From contig NZ_JAGINP010000005.1 of NCBI RefSeq assembly GCF_017876155.1, forward strand, positions 280,784 to 344,783: a stretch of 64,000 nt of DNA, written 5' to 3'. Numbering within the stretch: the stretch's first letter is position 1; the number at the start of each line of letters is the position of its first letter. The notes beneath the pieces were generated by a model, which did not search any database, was not told the DNA's origin, and worked only from the letters and a program-made list of their open reading frames with translations. Below, one piece after another: positions 8,712 through 16,782 of this stretch. This DNA is from Azospirillum rugosum. GTDB lineage: Bacteria; Pseudomonadota; Alphaproteobacteria; Azospirillales; Azospirillaceae. The position numbers were made by a program, and so were the translations under genes.

Positions 8712-10414
8712 GGTCCGTCCTTGGGCGTGCCGCCCCGTTCCAACAGGGCGTTCAGGTCTTGGCGCAGCCGCTCCACCGGGTCGGACCAGTCGCCGGCAAT
8801 CGCTTGGCGGTAGAGGCGCGCGGTGGGGTACCAGGGGGAGTCCGTGCGCTCCCGCAGCCAGCGCCACTCCGACCCGGCGTGCAGCAGCACCGCCACCGGC
8901 TTTGCCATCGCCCCCGCCAGATGCGCCATGGAGGTGCAGGAGCTGACCACCACGTCCAGCCCCGCGACCACGGCGGCGGTGTCGGTGAAGTCGCGCAGCT
9001 CCGCCCCCAGGTCGAGCGCCGTTTCGGGAAGGGGGAAGCGCTCCAGATCCTCGCGCCCGTGCCCGACCTGCAAGGCGACCAGGCTCACCCCCGGAATGGT
9101 GGTCAGGGGCAGCAAGGGTCCGAGCCGCGGCGAGCGCTGGCGGTCGTACTGGAACTGCGCCGAGCCCGCCCAGACGAGCCCGACCTTCAGCCCCGGCAGC
9201 CCGGCCAGCCGGCGGCCCCACCGCCGCACGGCCTCCTCCGGCGCGCGCAGGTAGGGGACGTCCGCCGGGATGCTGTCCAGCTCCGTCCCCATGAGGTGGA
9301 TCAGGCTGAGGACGTGGGCGTGCGCGTCGTGGTCCGGCAGCGGCCCGTCATAGTCGTGCGCGGAGTCCACCAACCCCGACGCGCGGATCAGATCCAGCAG
9401 GCCGGACGGGCCGAGGAAGACTACGCGCATGCCCCGCCCCCGCAGCAGAGGGGCGTAGCGGATGAACTGGATGGCGTCGCCGAGGCCCCGGTCGGCGTGG
9501 ATCAGCAAGGTCGTCCCCGGCCGAACCCGCCCGTCCCAGGCCGGCCGGCTGAACCGCCGCGGCGGCTGGAACTGGGGAAGCCGCAGCCGCGCCTCGTAGG
9601 AAGCGGACCCCTCGCGCAGGCGCCCGGCGAGCAGCCGCGCGCTGCCCAGCCCAACCTGCGCAACGTCGAAATCCGGGGCGAGGTCCGGGGCGAGGTCCGG
9701 GGCGAGGCGCAGGGCGCGGGCGAAGCCGGCTTCGGCCTCCTCCGCCCCGTGACGCTCCAGGTGGGCGAAGCCCAGGTTCGCCCAGGCGCCGGGCAGCGCC
9801 GGGTCGAGCAGCACGGCGCGGCGCAAGGCGTCCAGCGCGGACGCGGGCTGGTTGCCCGACGCCAGCGACTCCGCCCCCACGGTGGCCCAGGCGGCGGCGG
9901 TGCCGCGCAGCCGGGCAACCGCGTGGAGGATCCGCGCCGCCTCGCTCGATGGGCCGCCCCGCCGCAGCGCCTCCGCCATGTTGTTCAGGGCGCGGCCATG
10001 GTCGGGGGCCAGCGCCAGGGCGCGGCGGTAGAGCCGCAGGGCGGGCCCGGCGTCCGGCCCCGTGCCCATCAGGTCGGCCAGATCGCACAGCAGGTCGGGC
10101 GACAGCGCGCCGCGCCGCACCGCCTGCACCAGGTGGAGGCGCGCGTCCTCCGCGCGGCCCTGGCGCTTCAGGCATTCGGCAAGGTTGCGGGCGGTGGCGG
10201 GATTGGCCGGCGCGCAGAGCGCGGCGCGGCGGAAACGGGGCTCCGCCGCGGCGAAGTCACCGGTGGTGGTGTGGGCGACGCCCAGCAGGTTCCAGGCGTC
10301 GGCGGACTCCGGCGCCAGGGCGACGGCGCGGGCGACCAGACGGCGTGCCAGGGCGGGATCGCGCCGCTGCAGGGCGCCGGCGCCCGCGCGGATGAACTCG
10401 ATTGGTGCGTTCAC
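8708..10414 (-). CDS. TPR-repeat glycosyltransferase-like protein (copy 1)
   Basis: 568 residues. The N-terminal 270 residues are tetratricopeptide repeats (for example RALNNMAEALRRGG and AWANLGFAHLERHGAEEAE). The C-terminal half is a GT-B-type domain with GLGDAIQFIRYAPLL, GLKVGLVWAGSAQF, RSPRLGPL and SSCTSMAHLAGAMAKPV, then WRWLRERTDSPWYPTARLYRQ. This arrangement resembles O-GlcNAc-transferase-like and flagellin-modifying proteins (inference). The start is GTG at 10414. A triple 4-residue repeat (LAPD) marks about residues 235-248. It is coupled by ATGA to the following glycosyltransferase-like gene and is a paralogue of the gene at 53371-55146. Confidence 0.85.
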   Translation of the reverse strand: MNAPIEFIRAGAGALQRRDPALARRLVARAVALAPESADAWNLLGVAHTTTGDFAAAEPRFRRAALCAPANPATARNLAECLKRQGRAEDARLHLVQAVRRGALSPDLLCDLADLMGTGPDAGPALRLYRRALALAPDHGRALNNMAEALRRGGPSSEAARILHAVARLRGTAAAWATVGAESLASGNQPASALDALRRAVLLDPALPGAWANLGFAHLERHGAEEAEAGFARALRLAPDLAPDLAPDFDVAQVGLGSARLLAGRLREGSASYEARLRLPQFQPPRRFSRPAWDGRVRPGTTLLIHADRGLGDAIQFIRYAPLLRGRGMRVVFLGPSGLLDLIRASGLVDSAHDYDGPLPDHDAHAHVLSLIHLMGTELDSIPADVPYLRAPEEAVRRWGRRLAGLPGLKVGLVWAGSAQFQYDRQRSPRLGPLLPLTTIPGVSLVALQVGHGREDLERFPLPETALDLGAELRDFTDTAAVVAGLDVVVSSCTSMAHLAGAMAKPVAVLLHAGSEWRWLRERTDSPWYPTARLYRQAIAGDWSDPVERLRQDLNALLERGGTPKDGP

Positions 10415-10481
10415 GCGCGGACATTCCCCGTGGCGGCCCGGACGACACGGACGGGGTTATAGCGCAGCGCCCGAACGCGCG

Positions 10482-10522
10482 AAAGGCCCCGCCCCCGGCG
10501 CGTCGGCGGGAACGGGGCCTTT
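10482..10522 (-). terminator. Rho-independent-type terminator after the anti-sigma gene
   Basis: AAAGGCCCCG at 10482-10491 pairs perfectly with CGGGGCCTTT at 10513-10522. It lies 24 nt beyond the anti-sigma stop on the minus strand and separates that operon from the TPR-glycosyltransferase gene. Confidence 0.75.
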
Positions 10523-10545
10523 CCGGTGACCGGTCGGGGCTGGGA

Positions 10546-11487
10546 TCAGCTGTCCTTGGGCTTCTGCGTGTCGCTGATCGGCTGGACGCCGTTCTGCTGC
10601 TGCTCCGGCGGGTGCTGCTGGTCCCCGGGCGGTTGCTGCGGGTTCTGCTGCTGCGGCGGCGGGTCGCGGCGCGGCGGGCCGGCCTTGACGTCGTTGAAGA
10701 CGGCCTCGGCGATGCCCAGCAGTTCCTCCTTCGCCAGACGGCCGGCGAGCGCGTAGGCGAGCGTGCCCTCGACCCAGTAGATGGTCGCCACGTCGCCGTT
10801 CTGGGTGAAGCCGAACTTCGCCGGGTTGCCGGCCTGCGGGGCGCCCACGAACAGGGTGACGCGCTTGTTGGCGTCATTGACGTACATGTACTGCGCGCCG
10901 GCCCCCAGGTCGGTCGGCAGCGACCGGCCGCCGATCAGGCGGAAGCCGACCTTCTCCAGGTTCGGGCCGAAGACGTCACGGCCCACCCGCTTCGACAGCC
11001 AGCTGTTCAGCTCGTCCTGGTTGTCGGCGTTCAGCTCGACCTGGAAGCGCTCGTCGGAGGTGTAGAAGCGGTGGGCTTGGGTGGCCTCCTCCGCGAAGGT
11101 CTGGAGCGTCTGGCGCTGCTGCACGGCGGGCGAGGTGCCGACCGCGCCGCGGCCCATCCAGCCGCCGCCCGCACCCGCGACCACCAGCATCACCGCGGCG
11201 GCCATGCGGACCCACGGCTTGGCGTACCAGGCCGGGACGTTGTCGTTGCCGGCGACGCGGCCGCGCAGCTTCTCCGTCAGCTCATGCACCGGGTCGCTGG
11301 CCGATTCGCGCAGCACGGGGTCGAACAGCTCGTGCAGCAGCGCTGCCTGGGCGCGGTAGTCCTCCGCCCGCAGTGCTGCCTCCGGATCGTCGGCCAACCA
11401 TCGCTCCACGATCAGGCGGCGGTCAGGGTTGAGCTGGCCGTCCACATAGGCGTGCAGTTCGTCGTCCGTTACGCGTTGCGCGTTCAT
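10546..11487 (-). CDS. Membrane-bound anti-sigma factor
   Basis: 313 residues encoded directly after the ECF sigma factor (stop and start overlap as TGATG). The cytoplasmic N-terminus begins MNAQRVTDDELHAYVDGQL, the usual anti-sigma domain fold, without the HxxxCxxC zinc motif. One transmembrane helix lies near residues 94-112 (MAAAVMLVVAGAGGGW). The extracytoplasmic part of about 150 residues is followed by a Gln/Pro-rich tail (DPPPQQQNPQQPPGD and similar). Expected to hold the sigma factor at the membrane until an envelope signal arrives. The inducing signal cannot be read from the sequence. Confidence 0.85.
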   Translation of the reverse strand: MNAQRVTDDELHAYVDGQLNPDRRLIVERWLADDPEAALRAEDYRAQAALLHELFDPVLRESASDPVHELTEKLRGRVAGNDNVPAWYAKPWVRMAAAVMLVVAGAGGGWMGRGAVGTSPAVQQRQTLQTFAEEATQAHRFYTSDERFQVELNADNQDELNSWLSKRVGRDVFGPNLEKVGFRLIGGRSLPTDLGAGAQYMYVNDANKRVTLFVGAPQAGNPAKFGFTQNGDVATIYWVEGTLAYALAGRLAKEELLGIAEAVFNDVKAGPPRRDPPPQQQNPQQPPGDQQHPPEQQQNGVQPISDTQKPKDS

Positions 11488-11996
11488 CACTTCACCCGTC
11501 TGAGGGTCACAGAGCCCTCGTTCGCCAGCTTCGCCCTGACCGCCTCGCGCGCCCGCGAGAGGCGCGACATGACGGTCCCGATCGGCACGCCGAGCATCTC
11601 GGCGACCTCCTCGTACTTCAGGCCCTCCAGCGCCACCAGCAGCAGCACCTTGCGCTGCTCCTCCGGCAGTTCGTCGAGCGCGCGCATCATCTCGCGCAAC
11701 TCCACCCGTTCCTCCTGCCGGGCCGGCGTGACCAGCTTCGACTCCACGCTGTCCACGTCGACCTCGTCGGGCCGCGCGGCTTTGGAGCGGACCTGATTGA
11801 CGTGGACGTTGTGCAGGATGGTGAAAAGCCAAGCCCGCAGGTTCGTCCCCGCCTTGAAGGTGTCGGCGCGCGCCACCGCGCGCGTCAGCGCCTCCTGCAC
11901 CAGATCCTCGGCATCCGTCCGGTTGCGCAGCAGCGCCCGCGCGTAGCGGCGCAACGACGCGATGTGGACTTCCAGCTCGACCCCGAACTTGCTCAA
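11487..11996 (-). CDS. ECF-family RNA polymerase sigma factor
   Basis: 169 residues with region 2 (RRYARALLRNRTDAEDLVQE ... WLFTILHNVHVNQVR) and region 4 (LDELPEEQRKVLLLVALEGL, then KYEEVAEMLGVPIGTVMSRL), followed by SRAREAVRAKL. There is no region 3, as usual for ECF factors. The start is TTG at 11996; an in-frame stop just upstream rules out a longer protein. It is the first gene of a two-gene operon with its anti-sigma factor. No phyR or nepR is nearby, so it is probably not the general stress factor EcfG. A GGAAC box occurs upstream at about 12068 on the opposite strand only, so I cannot propose an autoregulated promoter. Confidence 0.92.
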   Translation of the reverse strand: MSKFGVELEVHIASLRRYARALLRNRTDAEDLVQEALTRAVARADTFKAGTNLRAWLFTILHNVHVNQVRSKAARPDEVDVDSVESKLVTPARQEERVELREMMRALDELPEEQRKVLLLVALEGLKYEEVAEMLGVPIGTVMSRLSRAREAVRAKLANEGSVTLRRVK

Positions 11997-12388
11997 CCGC
12001 GCACCCGATCGTTAACGGCGGCGCCACGGCAGGCCGGTGCGGCCCGCCCTTGGCGCCCCTTCAAGTAGGAACACGCGGCGTTGCATCCCAGGGCAGAGGG
12101 CCGATGAGGACCCGGTATGCCTGGGTGAACGCACGCCGTATCCGGTTTATTCCAGACTTTGATGGGCGTGCAGCAAAAATTCGGCGGAATGGTGGCAAGG
12201 CTCCGGCCGGCCCACACAATCGCTCGGTTATTTCGGGTGCGCACCGGACCCGATCGGACAGGCGCTGGGCCGCGGAGGTATGTCCTTTGCGCCCCAGGAA
12301 GGGCTGGCGGAGCTTGTGGCAAATCGCCGCTGCCCGCCGATTCCTGGCCCCGTGGGCGGGCCGTGTGGAGAAAATGGGACACCGCGCC
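11997..12388. other. Intergenic region between divergent genes
   Basis: About 390 nt separate the minus-strand sigma factor from the plus-strand KfrA-like gene. Codon statistics of the small open frames here look random. It includes a lower-GC stretch around 12140-12190 that could carry promoters. I see no repeat element or RNA gene in it. Confidence 0.5.
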
Positions 12389-12688
12389 ATGAACCGCCAC
12401 CACGACCCCATCGAGATCCTGATCACCGCCCGCCACCTGGAGGCGCAGGGCATCCGCCCCACCGCGCGCATGGTGCGGCTGGCGCTGGGCGGCGGCAGCA
12501 CCGCGGCAATCACCCAGGCGCTGGCCAGCGCGGAGTTGACCCCGCTGGAGGAACTGATCCGCCGCCGCCGCGCCGCGCTGGACCTGGAACTGACCGACGC
12601 CCGCCGCGCCCTCGCCGAACTGGAGGCGGAGCAGGCGCGGCTGGACGAGATGGAGGAGTCGCTGAAGGCGTTGGAGCGCGCTCCCTGA
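12389..12688 (+). CDS. Small KfrA-N-like DNA-binding / coiled-coil protein
   Basis: 99 residues. The N-terminal half (IEILITARHLEAQGIRPTAR followed by MVRLALGGGSTAAITQAL) resembles the winged-helix N-terminal domain of KfrA-type plasmid proteins. The C-terminal half is a charged alpha helix (LELTDARRALAELEAEQARL) likely to form a coiled coil. An alternative ATG at 12374 has GGAG only 3 nt away; the ATG at 12389 has GGGA at a better distance. Function is unknown; DNA binding is inferred. Confidence 0.6.
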   Translation: MNRHHDPIEILITARHLEAQGIRPTARMVRLALGGGSTAAITQALASAELTPLEELIRRRRAALDLELTDARRALAELEAEQARLDEMEESLKALERAP

Positions 12689-12694
12689 CAGGGG

Positions 12695-12782
12695 CCGTAG
12701 GTTGGGTGGAGCGATGGCGGAACCCAACATCGTCGGCATGGCACGGTGTGTTGGGTTGCGCTGCGCTCCACCCAACCTACGG
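12695..12782. repeat. CGTAGGTTGGGTGGAGC-type inverted repeat
   Basis: Left arm CCGTAGGTTGGGTGGAGCG and right arm CGCTCCACCCAACCTACGG form a near-perfect long hairpin around an AACCCAACATCG / GTGTTGGGTT inner stem. Related copies lie at 27354-27393 and 29053-29130. Confidence 0.85.
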
Positions 12783-12790
12783 TTCTGTGG

Positions 12791-12832
12791 AAAAGAAAAG
12801 CCCCTCCCCCGGGTCGATGCCGGGAGAGGGGC
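12791..12832 (-). terminator. Rho-independent terminator of prpE
   Basis: On the minus strand a 13-bp stem (GCCCCTCTCCCGG with CCGGGGGAGGGGC) is followed by TTTTCTTTT. It sits 19 nt past the prpE stop. Confidence 0.8.
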
Positions 12833-12850
12833 TGGCTCAGGACAGCAGCG

Positions 12851-14773
12851 TTACTGCGCGCCGTCGTGGGCCTTGGCGTAGCCCAGCGACTTCAGGGCGT
12901 CGGCGATCTCCGGCAGGATGCCGGGGTCGTCGATGGTCGCGGGGGTCTTGTACTCCTGGTCGTCGGCGATCTTCTGCATGGTGCCGCGCAGGATCTTGCC
13001 CGACCGGGTCTTCGGCAGGCGGTCGACCACCACGGCGCGCTTGAAGTCGGCGACCGGGCCGATCTGCTCGCGCACCAGCTGGACCACCTCCTTGACGATG
13101 TCCTCGTGCGGGCGGGTCACGCCGGCCTTCAGGCAGAGGAAGCCCAGCGGCACCTGGCCCTTCAGGTCGTCGGCCACGCCGATCACCGCGCATTCCGCCA
13201 CGTCCTTGTGGCTGGACAGCACCTCTTCCATCGCGCCCGTGGACAGACGGTGGCCGGCCACGTTGATGATGTCGTCGGTGCGGGCCATGATGTAGACGTA
13301 GCCGTCGTCGTCGATGAAGCCCGCGTCGCCGGTCTGGTAATAGCCGGGGTAGTCGGACAGGTAGGACTTCTTGTAGCGCTCGTCGGCGTTCCACAGCGTC
13401 GGCAGCGTGCCCGGGGGCAGCGGCAGCTTCACGCAGATGGCGCCGATGTCGCCGCGCGGCACCTCCTTGTTCTCCGCGTTCAGGATCTGCACGTCCCAGC
13501 CCGGCATCGGGCGGGTGGCGGAGCCGTACTTGATCGGGAACAGGTGCACGCCCAGCGGGTTGCCGGAGATCGCCCAGCCCGTCTCCGTCTGCCACCAGTG
13601 GTCGATGACCGGAACGTTCAGGTTGTCTTCCGCCCAGTGCAGCGTGTCGGGGTCCGACCGCTCGCCGGCCAGGAACAGGGCGCGGAAGTGCGACAGGTCG
13701 TACTTCTTCAGCAGCTCCGCGTTCGGGTCCTCGCGCTTGATGGCGCGGAAGGCCGTCGGGGCGGTGAAGAGGGTGCCGATCTTGTGCTGCTCGATGACGC
13801 GCCAGAAGGTGCCGGCGTCCGGCGTGCCGACCGGCTTTCCCTCGAACACCACGGTGGTGCAGCCGTGCAGCAGCGGCCCGTAGACGATGTAGGAGTGGCC
13901 GACCACCCAGCCCACGTCCGACGCCGCCCAGTACACCTCGCCCGGCTGGACGTTGTAGATGTTCTTCATCGTCCACTTCAGCGCCACCGCGTGGCCGCCG
14001 TTGTCGCGGACGACGCCCTTGGGCTGGCCGGTGGTGCCGGAGGTGTAGAGGATGTAGAGCGGGTCGGTGGCGGCGACCGGCACGCACTCCGCCGGCTCCG
14101 CCTTCGCGGCGGCCTCGACCCAGTCGACGTCGCGGCCTTCGACCAGGGTCGCGGTTTCCTGCGGACGCTGGTAGACGACGACGGCCTGCGGCTTGTGCTC
14201 CGCCTGCTCGATGGCGGCGTCGAGCATCGGCTTGTACTTGACGATGCGGTTCGGCTCGATGCCGCAGGAGGCGGAGACGATGACCTTCGGCTTGGCGTCG
14301 TTGATGCGGGTCGCCAGCTCGTGCGGGGCGAAGCCGCCGAACACCACGGAATGCACGGCGCCGAGACGCGCGCAGGCCAGCATGGCGACCAGCGACTGCG
14401 GGATCATCGGCATGTAGAGGATGACGCGATCGCCCTTCTCGACGCCCTGGGCGCGCAGCGCGCCGGCGAAGCGGGCGACCTGGTCCTGCAGCTCCGCGTA
14501 GGTGATGGACTGGACGGTCTTGGTGACCGGGCTGTCGTAGATGATCGCCGCCTGCGCGCCGCGCCCGGCCTCCACATGGCGGTCCACCGCGTTGTAGCAG
14601 GTGTTCAGCACGCCGCCGGTGAACCAGCGGTAGAAGGGCGCGTTGCTGTCGTCCAGCACCTTGTCCCAGCGCTTGATCCAGGTGATGTCCTCCGCGGCCT
14701 CCCCCCAGAAGCCGTCCGGGTCGGACAGGGACCGTGCGTGGATCTGGTTGTAGAGATCGGCTGAGCTGCTCAT
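12851..14773 (-). CDS. prpE: Propionyl-CoA synthetase (propionate-CoA ligase)
   Basis: 640 residues of the acetyl-CoA-synthetase branch of ANL adenylating enzymes. Motifs: the AMP-binding loop YILYTSGTTGQPKGVV, then SDVGWVVGHSYIVYGPLLHG, RALFLAGERSDPDTLHW, WWQTETGW and the C-terminal catalytic lysine motif PKTRSGKILRGTMQKIAD. The ending YKTPATIDDPGILPEIADAL and the ERSDPDT motif fit PrpE rather than AcsA. It activates propionate (and probably acetate) to the CoA ester. ATG at 14773 follows AAGGGGCG; the longer in-frame extension has no family support. No methylcitrate or propionyl-CoA carboxylase gene is beside it. The terminator at 12791-12832 closes it. Confidence 0.85.
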   Translation of the reverse strand: MSSSADLYNQIHARSLSDPDGFWGEAAEDITWIKRWDKVLDDSNAPFYRWFTGGVLNTCYNAVDRHVEAGRGAQAAIIYDSPVTKTVQSITYAELQDQVARFAGALRAQGVEKGDRVILYMPMIPQSLVAMLACARLGAVHSVVFGGFAPHELATRINDAKPKVIVSASCGIEPNRIVKYKPMLDAAIEQAEHKPQAVVVYQRPQETATLVEGRDVDWVEAAAKAEPAECVPVAATDPLYILYTSGTTGQPKGVVRDNGGHAVALKWTMKNIYNVQPGEVYWAASDVGWVVGHSYIVYGPLLHGCTTVVFEGKPVGTPDAGTFWRVIEQHKIGTLFTAPTAFRAIKREDPNAELLKKYDLSHFRALFLAGERSDPDTLHWAEDNLNVPVIDHWWQTETGWAISGNPLGVHLFPIKYGSATRPMPGWDVQILNAENKEVPRGDIGAICVKLPLPPGTLPTLWNADERYKKSYLSDYPGYYQTGDAGFIDDDGYVYIMARTDDIINVAGHRLSTGAMEEVLSSHKDVAECAVIGVADDLKGQVPLGFLCLKAGVTRPHEDIVKEVVQLVREQIGPVADFKRAVVVDRLPKTRSGKILRGTMQKIADDQEYKTPATIDDPGILPEIADALKSLGYAKAHDGAQ

Positions 14774-14938
14774 CGGGCGCCCCTTATATTTTGCTTTGGT
14801 TCGCGTTTCTCCGCAGCCGCGCAATGAACGGTCGCGCAGCAGGCCCAATCTGCGACAAAGATGGCCCGCTTGGCAAAGGGCATTGCGGAAGGTGCGGCGG
14901 GCTGTCGCACCCCTTTCCGAAGCGGAGCCGCCACCCCC

Positions 14939-16087
14939 TCAGGGGGTGAGGTGGAAGAAGTCGGCGGCCAGCGCCGCGCCGCAAAAGCCCACGTCCTCGA
15001 TGTAGGTCTTCTTGTCCGACGGGCGCACGCGGCCGCAGGGGCGGTTCGGATCGCCGGTCGCAATGGGCATGACGTGGCCGACCCCCGCCAGCAGCACGGT
15101 TTCCACCCACAGGTCGTTGATCCCCGCGGGCGCGTAGCCCTTCCGCACGGCACGGTCCGGCCAGGACGGCTCCTGCCCGATGACCGTGGGCCGGTCCGCC
15201 GGCAGGCCGTGGAAGGCGGTCCACTGGTTGGTCAGGTAAAGCGCGTTCGCCGGGTCCACGGTGCAGTCGGCCGTTCCCTGGACGATCAGCACACGTGGAC
15301 TTCCCTGGGGGCTTCCCTGGGGGCTTCCCTGGGGATGCGACGCGCGCTGCACGGCCTTCGCCCATTCCCGGCTGTCATAGCCGCCCGTCCGCGCCTTCAC
15401 CTCGCCGCAGGCGCGCATCACGGAAATGCCGCAGAGGGACGCGGCGGACGTCATGCTCTGGGCGCACAGCGCCGGCACGCCCGCGAACAGCGCCCCGCCG
15501 GCGAAGACCTGCGGATAATCGGCGAGCAGCGTCGCGGCCATCCCCGCCCCGGCCGACAGGCCCGTGACGTAGATGTGCCCGTCCTCGATTCGCGGGCCGT
15601 CGGGGTCAAGCCCCTTGCCGGCGCGCAGTGCGTCGATCATGGAGACGATGGCCGCCGCCTCCCGCGGGACGCCGCCCTTCAGCGGGCTGGTCAGCCGGTC
15701 GGCGAAGTTGAAGCAGCCGAGCGGGTTGCCGTAGCGGGAGGCACCCGCGATCATGGCGTAGGCGTTGTGCTGCTGCTCCGGCAGCAGGACGATGAGGCCG
15801 TAGCGGTCGGCCACGTCCAGCCAGCCGGAATCGGTGAAGAAGGTGGACGGGTCCTGCTCGCAGCCGTGGAGAAGGACCAGGAGCGGAGCCTTGCCCCGCA
15901 CCCGGGCGCCCACGGACACATAGACGCTGGCCTTGAGCGCGCTGCCCTGGGCGTTGAAGGCGTCGCCCGGCAGTTCGCTCCATAGCGCTTGGCCCGTCGG
16001 CATCGCCGGGGCCTGTCCCGGCAGCAGACCCGACAAACCGATGATCGCCGCCGCCAGCGACGCGCGCAGCCATGCACCCAGCGCCAT
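14939..16087 (-). CDS. Secreted PHB-depolymerase-type esterase
   Basis: 382 residues with an N-terminal signal peptide (WLRASLAAAIIGLSGLLPG, cleavage after about AMP). It has an alpha/beta hydrolase core: oxyanion region APLLVLLHGCEQD, nucleophile elbow VTGLSAGAGMAA (Ser near residue 175), an Asp in GTADCTVDPA and the His in GVGHVMPI. This matches the esterase/PHB depolymerase family that hydrolyses poly-3-hydroxybutyrate or aryl esters. A triplicated SPQG insertion (HPQGSPQGSPQGSP) comes from three 12-bp repeats at 15298-15334. GGAAGAGGG lies before the ATG at 16087. No separate substrate-binding domain is present. Substrate is not certain. Confidence 0.85.
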   Translation of the reverse strand: MALGAWLRASLAAAIIGLSGLLPGQAPAMPTGQALWSELPGDAFNAQGSALKASVYVSVGARVRGKAPLLVLLHGCEQDPSTFFTDSGWLDVADRYGLIVLLPEQQHNAYAMIAGASRYGNPLGCFNFADRLTSPLKGGVPREAAAIVSMIDALRAGKGLDPDGPRIEDGHIYVTGLSAGAGMAATLLADYPQVFAGGALFAGVPALCAQSMTSAASLCGISVMRACGEVKARTGGYDSREWAKAVQRASHPQGSPQGSPQGSPRVLIVQGTADCTVDPANALYLTNQWTAFHGLPADRPTVIGQEPSWPDRAVRKGYAPAGINDLWVETVLLAGVGHVMPIATGDPNRPCGRVRPSDKKTYIEDVGFCGAALAADFFHLTP

Positions 16088-16353
16088 GATGCCCTCTTCC
16101 TTTCACCGCGAGGGCGGATGATGCCGCTGATTTTTATCGCCTACAACAGAAGACATGACGCAATGATGGCCCACGGGGCGGCCAATCTCCGGGCACGGGC
16201 GCGCAATCATACTGCGGTATGTTATTCGCGATCCCCGCAGGCGCCCTTGGTGATTTCTTGGAAAGTACTGGACGTTCGTCCGGGCGGAAATCGGCCGCCG
16301 GGTGGCATTGGCACCGTGTCCGTTGTCGCTGGCCTAACCGACGGCGGGACGCT

Positions 16354-16722
16354 ATGCATGCGGGCATGAGCCTCGACCCGCCCATCACGGGAATCCGCCC
16401 GATCCTGACCGTCGTCCACCCGAACGGCGAGCGGCTGATCGTGGCGCGGCTGACCAACCTCGGCGGGTCCAGCCAGTCCAACCGGTTCGTGCTGCGCCGC
16501 GCCGACTTCCGCGCCCCGTGGGAGCAGCCGGACAAGGGCTATTTCGGCTATGCGGAGGTCGCCCGCGCGCTGGACGCCAACGGCTGGCGCGGCTGTGCCA
16601 TCGAGGCGATGCCCACCACCGACCTGGAGGAGCGGCGCGCCCGCCAGCTCGCCCGCAAGAAGCTGCACCTGCAATGCGTGGAGGCGGCGATCCGCCGCGC
16701 GCAGGAAACCCCCGCCAGCTGA
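16354..16722 (+). CDS. Conserved-looking hypothetical protein
   Basis: 122 residues, no signal peptide or membrane segment. It begins MHAGMSLDPPITGIRPILTV, continues with TVVHPNGERLIVARLTNLGG and ends in a basic helix (LEERRARQLARKKLHLQCVE). Strong third-position GC supports coding. I do not recognise the family. The start could also be ATG 16366; the longer frame back to 16219 looks non-coding. It stands 60 nt before pepF in the same direction, so co-transcription is possible. Confidence 0.6.
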   Translation: MHAGMSLDPPITGIRPILTVVHPNGERLIVARLTNLGGSSQSNRFVLRRADFRAPWEQPDKGYFGYAEVARALDANGWRGCAIEAMPTTDLEERRARQLARKKLHLQCVEAAIRRAQETPAS

Positions 16723-16782
16723 GCCTTCCAGGACGGCGCCGCGGCGCTTATATCCCCTTCCAAGCACCGAACGGAGGGATTG

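Noticed and set aside
12050..12388. Upstream extension of the KfrA-like gene (to 12050)
   Set aside because: The added residues lack coding bias and family similarity; the domain starts after ATG 12389.
12739..12758. TGGCACGGTGTGTTGGG as a second sigma-54 promoter
   Set aside because: It lacks the TTGC at -12 and lies within the CGTAGGTTGGG-type repeat.
12746..14764. Long plus-strand open frame opposite prpE
   Set aside because: Shadow frame of a high-GC gene; the minus-strand product has all adenylate-forming motifs.
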